Source: Candidatus Scatomorpha stercorigallinarum
GTDB taxonomy: Bacteria; Bacillota_A; Clostridia; Oscillospirales; Oscillospiraceae
Direction: 5' to 3'
Assembly (NCBI GenBank): GCA_018713375.1
Contig: DVOV01000223.1
Coordinates: forward strand, 1 to 5,965
DNA: 5,965 nt
Part shown: in pieces, positions 1 to 4,835 of the stretch
Layout: every line of letters begins with the position of its first letter
How positions within the stretch are numbered: the first letter of the stretch is position 1
Made by a program: the position numbers and the translations under genes
The notes under the pieces: generated by a model
Database searches by the model: none
The model's input: only the letters and a program-made list of their open reading frames with translations
What the model was told of the DNA's origin: nothing

Positions 1-2
1 TG

Positions 3-305
3 CCGCAGTGGAACGGCCTGACGGACGGCATCGCCGCCATGGCTGGCGCGAGGAACAGGAGCGAGGCGCTGAAAAACGGCGACTACACGGAGGTGCTGCT
101 CACCAACCGCCAGTACATCTTCCAGCGGCGCTGCGGCGATGAGCGCGTGCTCTGCGCCTTCAACGCGGACAGCGAGCCCTACACCGCCCACTTCAACGCC
201 GGCTGCGGCCGGGCCGTGGACCTGATAAAGGGGGAGGAGCACGACTTCGGCGGCGGCAGCGAGCTGGCTCCGCGCAGCGTGCGCTACTGGCTCTGCGAGC
301 GCTGA
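3..305 (+). CDS. Alpha-amylase family (GH13) glycosidase, C-terminal fragment
   Basis: This is the last 100 residues of a gene whose 5' part lies before the window. The reading frame is open from base 3 to the TGA at 303-305. The pattern fits the end of the catalytic region plus the all-beta C-terminal domain of GH13 alpha-amylase/neopullulanase-type enzymes, which hydrolyse alpha-glucans. An arginine- and leucine-containing helix leads into NGDYTEVLL, then a strand with YIFQRR, then VLCAFNADSEPY (the usual 'vlvalN.s' strand), then AVDLIKGEE (the usual 'dll.g' strand), and finally SVRYWL, where the family ends with a 'p.s..vl' strand. No catalytic residue lies in the visible part, so the exact substrate cannot be stated. 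An internal ATG at 39 is not the true start, because homology-like sequence continues upstream of it. Family call fairly sure; enzyme subtype unknown. Confidence 0.72.
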   Translation, partial: PQWNGLTDGIAAMAGARNRSEALKNGDYTEVLLTNRQYIFQRRCGDERVLCAFNADSEPYTAHFNAGCGRAVDLIKGEEHDFGGGSELAPRSVRYWLCER

Positions 306-309
306 GACG

Positions 310-338
310 TACACAAAAGGTTTATGGACTGTTAATAT
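310..338 (+). promoter_or_regulatory. Weak candidate promoter for the 30-aa peptide gene
   Basis: TACACA (310-315) and TAATAT (333-338) are separated by 17 bp. Each matches the sigma-A consensus at four of six positions. Transcription would begin near 345, just before the inverted repeat at 351-405, so the whole hairpin would be in the RNA. The alternative -10, TATACT at 358-363, is a better hexamer but has no good -35 at the right distance, and it would start the RNA inside the repeat. The choice is unresolved. Confidence 0.3.
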
Positions 339-350
339 CAGGGAAACAAA

Positions 351-405
351 GCTCCTCTATACTGTAAGCATACCGGGTGGCCGGTGGATACAGACATAGA
401 GGAGC
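351..405 (+). promoter_or_regulatory. Nested hairpin leader covering the ribosome binding site
   Basis: Three nested complementary pairs are visible. GCTCCTCTAT (351-360) pairs perfectly with ATAGAGGAGC (396-405). Inside it CTGTA (362-366) pairs with TACAG (389-393), and inside that ACCGG (372-376) pairs with CCGGT (381-385) around a GTGG loop. Together they form one 55-nt hairpin with small internal loops. Its 3' arm contains the Shine-Dalgarno AGAGGAG (398-404) of the peptide gene starting at 414, so folding would block ribosome access. It could act as an RNA switch or attenuator. Alternatively, at the DNA level, the inner palindrome next to the TATACT at 358-363 could be an operator. The pairing is seen directly; the function is inferred. 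Confidence 0.5.
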
Positions 406-413
406 GTGTTTTT

Positions 414-506
414 ATGAAAAAGCTACTTACCGTCGCCGGGGCGGCGGCCGTCCTCGCCCTGGGCGCCTTCGGCGTCAGCAGACTGATAAAATCCCGCGCG
501 GCCTGA
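414..506 (+). CDS. 30-aa single-pass membrane peptide
   Basis: This short ORF has an ATG at 414, preceded 9 nt upstream by the strong Shine-Dalgarno GGAG (401-404, within AGAGGAG), and a TGA at 504-506. The product begins MKKLL, continues with an Ala/Leu/Val/Gly-rich hydrophobic stretch (about residues 4-22), and ends in a basic tail with R24, K27 and R29. This pattern suggests one membrane helix with both ends charged, or an uncleaved signal-like segment. There is no cysteine and no clear signal peptidase site. From memory, the LGAFGV..L..SRA stretch loosely resembles the N-terminus of longer DUF6110-type proteins found near metal transporters, so it could be a truncated relic. That resemblance is unverified. 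The good RBS, the structured leader and the placement just before a convergent terminator argue that it is a genuine gene. Function unknown. Confidence 0.5.
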   Translation: MKKLLTVAGAAAVLALGAFGVSRLIKSRAA

Positions 507-520
507 GCGCGGCGCGCAGC

Positions 521-563
521 AAAACGCCCCTCCGGCTGAGCATAGCGCTCGGCCGGAGGGGCG
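521..563 (-). terminator. Intrinsic terminator of the GntR-ABC-zinc-ribbon operon
   Basis: A 17-bp stem pairs 525-541 with 547-563 around a 5-nt loop; all pairs are Watson-Crick except one G-U type. The AAAA at 521-524 becomes a short U-tract on the minus strand, directly after the stem. It lies a few bases past the stop codon of the zinc-ribbon gene, so it ends that operon. On the plus strand no T-run follows, so it is a poor terminator for the convergent peptide gene. Confidence 0.75.
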
Positions 564-567
564 CCGG

Positions 568-792
568 TCATTGGAGGCCGTAGAATTCCTCCAGACGGGA
601 GAGGTCTCTTTCCCATTCGACATAGTTCTCAACGTAGCCGCAGCCGGCGCAGACATATCTCGCCACCGGCACGCGCTCCACGGTGAGCGCTTTGGTCATA
701 CATATGCTGTTGGCCAGGTAACGGTGCGCGTCGTCGGGAGCGCGGATGATGCGCTTACAGCCGCATTTGGGGCAGGTAAGGGTGTTTTTCAT
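568..792 (-). CDS. Small zinc-ribbon protein
   Basis: The product is 74 aa. It has two zinc-knuckle pairs, CPKC (C7, C10) and CAGC (C48, C51), the second followed by GYVENYVEW, so a four-cysteine zinc ribbon is very likely. Two further cysteines, C12 and C31, are present. The tail (ERDLSRLEEFYG) is a predicted charged helix. The layout 'CPKCG...V..YVC..CGY.E.W' is familiar from small, uncharacterised clostridial zinc-ribbon proteins and from nucleic-acid-binding zinc ribbons, but no function is established. I chose the ATG at 792. A GTG at 801 would add three residues (MHD). Neither start has a clear Shine-Dalgarno, which suggests translational coupling to the permease gene, whose stop is only about 18 nt upstream. 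It is the last gene of the GntR/ABC operon and precedes its terminator. It may be a regulatory or accessory partner of the transporter, or a passenger. Confidence 0.75.
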   Translation of the reverse strand: MKNTLTCPKCGCKRIIRAPDDAHRYLANSICMTKALTVERVPVARYVCAGCGYVENYVEWERDLSRLEEFYGLQ

Positions 793-810
793 ATCATGCA
801 CCGGGCGGAC

Positions 811-1413
811 TCAGAATTCCTTATTCTTGTATATGCCGACGCTGACGGCCGCGCTGGCGGCGAGCAGCACGAGGGCGATCACGGGCATGGCGATGAAAAT
901 GGCGTTCAATTCAAGCCCCACGTCGAGCTTACCCAAAACGAAGCCAAGGACGAGGAAGCCGACCACAAACACCGCCATCATGACCAGCCGCGCCTTCTCC
1001 GGGCCGTATTTGTACACGAGCGGGAGCAGCAGGCTCACGAGCACCACCGCGACGCAGAAGCAGGCCGCGCAGGTGGCCAGCGCCTCGTTTATCGACGAGC
1101 GGTCGATGACAACGCAGGCCGCGAAGCCTATGACCGCCATGACGAGCGAGCAGGCGAGCGCAAAGACGTACTTGCTCAGCGCCATGACCGTGCGCGTGAG
1201 CGGCATGGTCATGGCGTAGCGCTCAAAGCCGCACTTGTCGTCGGCGGTGACGCTGGTGAGCGGCAGGAGTATGGCGTACACGACGCTGAGCACGGCGAAG
1301 AAGGAGCCGCTGCCGTTTATGACGCTGATGATGAACCAGACGGCGAGTACGAGCAGTATGGCTTTCCCCTGCGCCTTGACGTTCAGGAAATCTTTTATGA
1401 GCAGCGCTTTCAT
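811..1413 (-). CDS. ABC-2 type transporter permease
   Basis: This is a 200-aa polytopic membrane protein with about six hydrophobic segments (roughly residues 18-32, 35-54, 82-103, 112-133, 141-160 and 170-194). The N-terminus MKALLIKDFLNVK matches the start of the ABC2_membrane_5-like permeases, where a cytoplasmic amphipathic helix with the 'lliKDf' pattern precedes the first membrane helix. The segment DDKCGFERYAMTMPLTR (59-75) between helices 2 and 3 is the conserved cytoplasmic loop of this family ('dek..w..y..tLPvsR'). It should pair with the adjacent ATPase to form an exporter or peptide/antibiotic-resistance type complex; the substrate is unknown. Its ATG overlaps the stop of the ATPase gene by 4 nt (ATGA type), indicating tight translational coupling. 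There is no sign of truncation. Confidence 0.9.
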   Translation of the reverse strand: MKALLIKDFLNVKAQGKAILLVLAVWFIISVINGSGSFFAVLSVVYAILLPLTSVTADDKCGFERYAMTMPLTRTVMALSKYVFALACSLVMAVIGFAACVVIDRSSINEALATCAACFCVAVVLVSLLLPLVYKYGPEKARLVMMAVFVVGFLVLGFVLGKLDVGLELNAIFIAMPVIALVLLAASAAVSVGIYKNKEF

Positions 1414-2255
1414 TTCGCATCCCCCTTGATGTAATAGAGCATGATGTCCTCGATGCTCGCGCGCTCGTGTGTGAGCCGCTCGCCGGCCGCGCGCTCCACC
1501 AGCGCCTCGCAGCCGAACGCACTGCGGCGCACGCCGACGACGGCGTCCTCCGGCAGGGCGGCGATCTCGCGCTCGGAGCCCTTGGCGATGACGTATTTTT
1601 CAAGCAGTTCGTCCTTCTCCTCGCTGAAAATAACGCGCCCGGTGTGGATAAACGTGATGTAGTCGCAGGCCTTTTCCAGGTCGGAGAGGATGTGCGACGA
1701 GATGAGCACGCTGTGGCTCTCGTCCTGGATGAAATCCAGCAGGATGTCCAGCAGCTCGTCGCGCGCCACCGGGTCGAGGCCGCTTGTGGGCTCGTCGAGG
1801 ATGAGCAGCTCCGCGCCGTGGCTCAGCGCGGCGGCGATAGAGAGCTTCATCTTCATGCCTCGGGAGTAGTCCTTTATCTTCTGGCGCTCGGGCAGGGCGA
1901 ATTTCAGCCCGAGCGAGTCGAATTTGGCGGCGTTGAAGCGCCTATAGGCCGCGGCGAGCAGCCTGCGCACGTCCCGGAGGTTCATTGTCTCCGGAAATGG
2001 GCAGTCGTCGAACACGACGCCGATGCGCTCGCGCAGCTCGCGCGAAGCGCCCTGCGGGTCCTCGCCAAGGACGGATATGTCCCCTCCGTCGCGCCGGGCA
2101 AGGCCGAGCAGCAGGCGGATTGTGGTGCTCTTCCCGGCGCCGTTTTCGCCTATCAGGCCCATTATGCAGCCGGACGGCAGGACAAAACTGACGCCGTCCA
2201 GCTTGAAGGCGCGGTAGCGCTTGGTGAGCGAGCGCACTTCTATTGCGTTTTGCAT
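1410..2255 (-). CDS. ABC transporter ATP-binding protein
   Basis: This 281-aa nucleotide-binding subunit energises the permease encoded immediately downstream. Motifs in order: an A-loop-like aromatic at Y14 (KRYRAF), Walker A GENGAGKST (36-44), the Q-loop region GVVFDDCPF (79-87), an ABC signature of the variant form YSRGMKMKL (130-138), Walker B LLILDEP (150-156) with the D-loop SGLD, and H-loop H188 (ISSHIL). The C-terminal ~70 residues are the extra domain usual in ABC-2 ATPases. The usual Q-loop glutamine appears to be Asp (D83 or D84). I chose the ATG at 2255, because AGGGAG (2270-2265) lies 9 nt upstream; longer in-frame starts would run into the regulator gene. Only 4 nt separate it from the upstream GntR gene, whose 3' end carries this ribosome binding site. 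The order regulator-ATPase-permease is the YtrA-type arrangement of Gram-positive bacteria, which often responds to cell-wall-active agents. Confidence 0.94.
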   Translation of the reverse strand: MQNAIEVRSLTKRYRAFKLDGVSFVLPSGCIMGLIGENGAGKSTTIRLLLGLARRDGGDISVLGEDPQGASRELRERIGVVFDDCPFPETMNLRDVRRLLAAAYRRFNAAKFDSLGLKFALPERQKIKDYSRGMKMKLSIAAALSHGAELLILDEPTSGLDPVARDELLDILLDFIQDESHSVLISSHILSDLEKACDYITFIHTGRVIFSEEKDELLEKYVIAKGSEREIAALPEDAVVGVRRSAFGCEALVERAAGERLTHERASIEDIMLYYIKGDAK

Positions 2256-2259
2256 TTTG

Positions 2260-2634
2260 TCAGTCTCCCTCGTAGACGAGGCGGAGCATCTCCTCAAGCT
2301 CCTCAAGGCCCAGGCCGCAGTCCGCGGCCAGGCGGCACGACTGGGCCAGCAGCTCCTCGAGCTGCCTGAGGTGCTCCTCCCTTATCAGTTCAAGATTTTT
2401 GCCGGCGACGAAGCTGCCCCGGCCGGGCTGAGTGACGATAAAGCCATCGCGCTCCAGCTCTTCGTAGGCCCGCTTTGTCGTGATGACGCTGATGCGCAGC
2501 TCCTTCGCCAGGAGGCGGATGGACGGAAGGGCGTCCCCCTCCGCCAGTTCGCCGGAGATGATCTTGCCCTTGATCTGCGAGACTATCTGCTCGTAGATGG
2601 GCGTCCCCGCCGCGTTGCTGATGATTATTTCCAT
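2260..2634 (-). CDS. GntR family transcriptional regulator, YtrA subfamily
   Basis: This is a 124-aa DNA-binding repressor. Residues 10-77 form the GntR winged helix: GTPIYEQI, then GELAEGDALPSIRLLAKELRI, the recognition-helix region SVITTKRAYEELERDG, and the wing QPGRGSFV. The remaining ~45 residues are a short Leu/Glu-rich helical tail (EEHLRQLEELL and LEELEEMLRLV). A tail this short, with no large ligand-binding domain, defines the YtrA subfamily, whose members dimerise through it and usually repress the adjacent ABC transporter genes. I chose the ATG at 2634, because AGGG (2646-2643) sits 8 nt upstream. A GTG at 2643 would overlap that Shine-Dalgarno. It is the first gene of the operon, directly behind a strong promoter with an overlapping palindrome, so autoregulation is likely. 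The inducer is unknown. Confidence 0.93.
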   Translation of the reverse strand: MEIIISNAAGTPIYEQIVSQIKGKIISGELAEGDALPSIRLLAKELRISVITTKRAYEELERDGFIVTQPGRGSFVAGKNLELIREEHLRQLEELLAQSCRLAADCGLGLEELEEMLRLVYEGD

Positions 2635-2652
2635 GCCTATCACCCTATATAG

Positions 2653-2673
2653 TGTGTATGTTCATTATACACA
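2653..2673. promoter_or_regulatory. Putative operator of the YtrA-type regulator
   Basis: This is a perfect inverted repeat, TGTGTAT-N7-ATACACA, 21 bp long. It covers the -10 box of the operon promoter. Operators recalled for YtrA-type regulators use GTGTA/TACAC half-sites, as here, although the B. subtilis spacing I recall is wider. Binding here would block RNA polymerase, in keeping with autorepression. Confidence 0.65.
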
Positions 2674-2691
2674 GTAATCACAGTTTGTCAA
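2664..2691 (-). promoter_or_regulatory. Near-perfect sigma-A promoter of the GntR-ABC operon
   Basis: On the minus strand, TTGACA (2691-2686) and TATAAT (2669-2664) both match the consensus at six of six positions, with a 16-bp spacer. Transcription would begin near 2657, giving a leader of about 22 nt before the ATG at 2634. The spacer contains a direct repeat (CACAG-TAAT-CACAG on the plus strand, 2670-2683). A promoter this strong is expected to be kept off by the repressor encoded by the first gene. Confidence 0.85.
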
Positions 2692-2702
2692 GCGCCCTGC
2701 GT

Positions 2703-2735
2703 AAAAAAATTTGCCGCCCGCGGGCGGCAAATTTT
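2703..2735 (-). terminator. Palindromic intrinsic terminator of the S-component gene
   Basis: A perfect 30-bp palindrome (2706-2735) is centred between 2720 and 2721, with a GC-rich core (GCCGCCCG/CGGGCGGC) flanked by A/T arms. The A-run at 2703-2709 gives a seven-base U-tract on the minus strand. It follows the stop of the ECF S-component gene by 11 nt and insulates the GntR operon promoter just beyond it. Confidence 0.88.
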
Positions 2736-2746
2736 CCATGTGTGGC

Positions 2747-3265
2747 TCAGAGGCGCGGGAATTCCCGCCGCACGGCCGGGGAGCGGCGCAGCGCCGCGGC
2801 CAGCAGGGCGGAGGCGGCGATGCCCAGCGCGGACTGCACAAGGTTGGAGGGTATGCCCGCCGCGGCGCCCAGCAGGCTGCCGGCCAGCAGCGCGTCATAG
2901 AGCCAGTAGCCTACGACCATGATGGCCTCCGCGGCCAGCGGCGCGACCAGCAGGGCGGCGGGACGCCTTTTCAGGGCGGCGTATATCCAGGCCGCGCAGG
3001 CGGCCATCAGCGCCTTTATGGCCAGCGTGGCGGGGACATAGGCGGCGTAGCCGGAAAAGAGGTCCGCCAGCGCGGGCCCCAGCCCGCCCGCCGCCGCGCC
3101 CCAGGCAGGGCCCAGCAGATAGGCCGAGAGGATGACCACAGTGTCGCCCAGATTCATGTACCCGCCGGTGGGCGAGGGGATGCGCACGGCCAGCGTGGCG
3201 GCGCAGCTCAGCGCGGCGAGCAGCGCGGACATCACGAGCATGCGCGTGCGGGGGGAAGTTCTCAT
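2747..3265 (-). CDS. ECF transporter S component (candidate vitamin B6-type substrate)
   Basis: This 172-aa integral membrane protein has about five or six hydrophobic segments (near 9-28, 41-60, 64-80, 80-97, 104-124 and 142-159). The stretch from residue 32, PTGGYMNLGD, followed by a helix ending AYLLGP, then GGLGPALADLFSGYAAYVPATLAIKALMA (61-89), is the hallmark of riboflavin/HmpT-type S components of energy-coupling factor transporters. These bind a vitamin or precursor and dock on a shared EcfT-EcfA-EcfA' module, which is not in this window and is presumably elsewhere (group II arrangement). I chose the ATG at 3265, with AGAGG (3278-3274) 8 nt upstream; a GTG at 3274 falls inside that Shine-Dalgarno. 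The gene is divergent from a MocR/PdxR-type regulator, a context known for predicted pyridoxine-family carriers (PdxU/PdxU2). The substrate is therefore a context inference; hydroxymethylpyrimidine or another vitamin remains possible. Confidence 0.87.
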   Translation of the reverse strand: MRTSPRTRMLVMSALLAALSCAATLAVRIPSPTGGYMNLGDTVVILSAYLLGPAWGAAAGGLGPALADLFSGYAAYVPATLAIKALMAACAAWIYAALKRRPAALLVAPLAAEAIMVVGYWLYDALLAGSLLGAAAGIPSNLVQSALGIAASALLAAALRRSPAVRREFPRL

Positions 3266-3295
3266 TTCCGGCACCTCTTTGAAAAAAACTTCGCC

Positions 3296-3323
3296 TTGAA
3301 TTCTACGTCGGATATGGTATTAT
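3296..3323 (+). promoter_or_regulatory. Candidate promoter of the MocR-type regulator
   Basis: TTGAAT (3296-3301) and TATTAT (3318-3323) are separated by 16 bp. The expected start is near 3330, giving a leader of roughly 39 nt. This stretch is AT-rich in contrast to the surrounding coding sequence, as expected for a promoter region. Confidence 0.55.
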
Positions 3324-3354
3324 TGAAATAGCCAAATTCTTATTTTTTGATATG
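3299..3354 (+). repeat. Tandem composite repeat AATTCT...GATATG, possible MocR operator
   Basis: AATTCT (3299-3304) is followed after 6 nt by GATATG (3311-3316). The same pair recurs as AATTCT (3335-3340), 8 nt, then GATATG (3349-3354). The copies lie 36-38 bp apart in direct orientation. MocR-family regulators are known to bind directly repeated sites near divergent promoters, so this is a candidate operator. The first copy overlaps both promoter candidates. Confidence 0.4.
3300..3328 (-). promoter_or_regulatory. Candidate promoter of the S-component gene
   Basis: On the minus strand, TTTCAA (3328-3323) and TAGAAT (3305-3300) are separated by 17 bp. Transcription would start near 3293, about 28 nt before the ATG at 3265. 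The boxes overlap those of the divergent MocR promoter, so the two genes probably share regulation and compete for polymerase. Confidence 0.5.
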
Positions 3355-3368
3355 ACCAGAGGTGGCGT

Positions 3369-4763
3369 ATGTTGACCTATGATCTCAGCGCGCGGGGCGC
3401 GCTGCCGATGTATGAATACCTGGCGCAGCGCATCCGCGAGGATGTGCTCTCCGGCGTGCTGCCGGCGGGGGAGAAGCTGCCCTCCCGCCGCGCCCTGGCC
3501 GAGCACCTGGGGGTCTCCGTCATCACAGTGGAGGGCGCTTATGCCCAGCTGGAGGCGGAGGGCTGCCTGGTCTCGCGCCCGCGGAGGGGCTATTTCGTGG
3601 CCGCGGAGGCGGCGCGGCCGGCGGCCCGCCGTCCGGCGCAGGAAAGCCCCCAGAGGCCGCAGGATGAGCGCTGGCGGCTCGACCTGCGCGGGAGCGGAGT
3701 CGACCCCGCCTGCCTGCCGGCGGCCGCCTGGGCGCGCCTGGTGCGCCAGACGCTGAGGGAGGGCGGGGGCGCGTTCCTGAGCGGCGTCCCGCACGAGGGG
3801 CTGCCGGAACTGCGGCGGGCCATCGCCGGGTATCTGGCGGGCAACAAGGGCATGGACGTGCCGCCGGAGCGCATCGTCATCGGGGCCGGGGCGGAGTTCA
3901 TGTATATCCTGCTTGCGCAGCTGCTGGGCCCGGGCGCGCGCATCGCCGTGGAGGACCCGGGATATCCTAAGATCAGGCAGGTATACGCCCGCTCGGGCGC
4001 GCGCTGCCTGCCGCTGCCGCTGGGGGAGGGCGGCGTCGAGCCCCGGCTGCTGTACGCGAGCGGCGCGCAGGCCGTGCACATCTCGCCCTCGCACCAGTTC
4101 CCCACGGGCATCATCACCCCCATGCCGCGCAGGCAGGCGCTGCTGCGCTGGGCGCGCGAGACGGGCGGATATATAATAGAGGACGACTACGACAGCGAGC
4201 TGCGCTTCACGGGCAAGCCGCTGCCCACGCTGCAAAGCATCGACGGCGCGGGCAGCGTCATATATATGAATACCTTTTCGCAGACCATCTCGCCCTCCAT
4301 GCGCCTGGCCTATATGGCCCTGCCGGAGGGGCTGATGGAGCGCTGGCGGCGGGAGCTGGGTTTTTACTCCTGCGCCGTGCCGGCGCTGGAGCAGCAGGTG
4401 CTGGCGCGTTTCCTGGCCGGCGGGGAATATGAGCGGCATGTCTCGCGCCTGCGCAAAGAGTACCGCGCGCGGCGCGCGGAGGTGCTCGACGCTTTCCGCT
4501 GCGCGCCGTTTGCCGGGCGCATCGAGATAGACGAGCGCGGCTCGGGGCTGCATTTCCTGCTGCGGCTGCACACGGACATTGGCGACGGCGAGCTGCGCCG
4601 GCGCGCTGAGGGCCTGGGCGTCAGGCTGGGTTTCCTTTCCGACTACTGCGCGGCGCCGCGGCCGGAGGCGGAACACACGCTGGTCGTCAGCTACGCCGGG
4701 CTCGGCCGCGGGCGCACGGACGAGGCCGTGCGGGCCCTGGCGGAAGTGTTCGGCGCGCTGTAG
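3369..4763 (+). CDS. MocR/PdxR-type regulator (GntR HTH plus aminotransferase-like domain), PLP lysine replaced
   Basis: The product is 464 aa, the normal length for this family. Residues 1-78 are a GntR winged helix (ALPMYEYL, LPAGEKLPSRRALAEHLGVS, TVEGAYAQLEAEG, SRPRRGYFV). A linker rich in Ala, Arg and Pro (80-103) leads to a class I aminotransferase-fold domain (about 104-464). There, SPSHQFPTG (239-247), EDDYDSELRF (271-280) and SPSMRLAY (308-315) are the family's PLP-pocket motifs. D272, Y274 and R312 keep the spacing of the PLP-contacting residues of B. subtilis GabR as I recall them, but the Schiff-base lysine position is Q305 (codon CAG at 4281-4283, in TFSQT). The protein is expected to act as a cytoplasmic dimeric transcription factor. 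The ATG at 3369 follows AGAGG (3358-3362) at 6 nt. It is divergent from the ECF S component, its likely target, which points to a PdxR-like role in vitamin B6 supply. Loss of the lysine suggests non-covalent PLP binding or a different ligand. Confidence 0.93.
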   Translation: MLTYDLSARGALPMYEYLAQRIREDVLSGVLPAGEKLPSRRALAEHLGVSVITVEGAYAQLEAEGCLVSRPRRGYFVAAEAARPAARRPAQESPQRPQDERWRLDLRGSGVDPACLPAAAWARLVRQTLREGGGAFLSGVPHEGLPELRRAIAGYLAGNKGMDVPPERIVIGAGAEFMYILLAQLLGPGARIAVEDPGYPKIRQVYARSGARCLPLPLGEGGVEPRLLYASGAQAVHISPSHQFPTGIITPMPRRQALLRWARETGGYIIEDDYDSELRFTGKPLPTLQSIDGAGSVIYMNTFSQTISPSMRLAYMALPEGLMERWRRELGFYSCAVPALEQQVLARFLAGGEYERHVSRLRKEYRARRAEVLDAFRCAPFAGRIEIDERGSGLHFLLRLHTDIGDGELRRRAEGLGVRLGFLSDYCAAPRPEAEHTLVVSYAGLGRGRTDEAVRALAEVFGAL

Positions 4764-4771
4764 CTGGGGGC

Positions 4772-4800
4772 TTTACAGGAGGCGGAGGATGGTGTATAAT
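4772..4800 (+). promoter_or_regulatory. Promoter of the DUF1934-argS operon
   Basis: TTTACA (4772-4777) and a consensus TATAAT (4795-4800) are separated by exactly 17 bp. The expected start is near 4807. The promoter lies just after the MocR stop codon; no terminator is visible between the two, so some read-through from the regulator gene is possible. Confidence 0.8.
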
Positions 4801-4835
4801 ACCTCGCCATGAATACTCTGGAATGGGGTTTTGAC

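Noticed and set aside
525..563. The hairpin as a bidirectional terminator for the 30-aa peptide gene
   Set aside because: No T-run follows it on the plus strand, so only minus-strand termination is supported.
571..1434. Long plus-strand ORF (287 codons) with a His- and Glu-rich product
   Set aside because: It lies antisense to the zinc-ribbon and ABC-2 permease genes, both of which show clear family motifs. Its composition is that of a high-GC shadow frame and it has no recognisable domain.
1467..2369. Plus-strand ORF of 300 codons
   Set aside because: It is antisense to the ABC ATPase, which has intact Walker A, signature, Walker B and H-loop. The product shows no domain, so it is a shadow of third-position GC bias.
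2670..2683. CACAG-TAAT-CACAG direct repeat treated as a second operator or repeat array
   Set aside because: There are only two 5-bp copies, inside a promoter spacer; this is too short to separate from chance and is mentioned only within the promoter entry.
2711..3331. Plus-strand Gly/Arg/Gln-rich ORF (206 codons)
   Set aside because: It is antisense to the ECF S component, which has hallmark motifs and membrane segments, and it begins inside that gene's terminator.
3303..4676. Minus-strand ORF of 457 codons, nearly as long as the MocR gene
   Set aside because: It is antisense to the MocR regulator. The product is Arg/Ala/Gln-rich low-complexity without family motifs.
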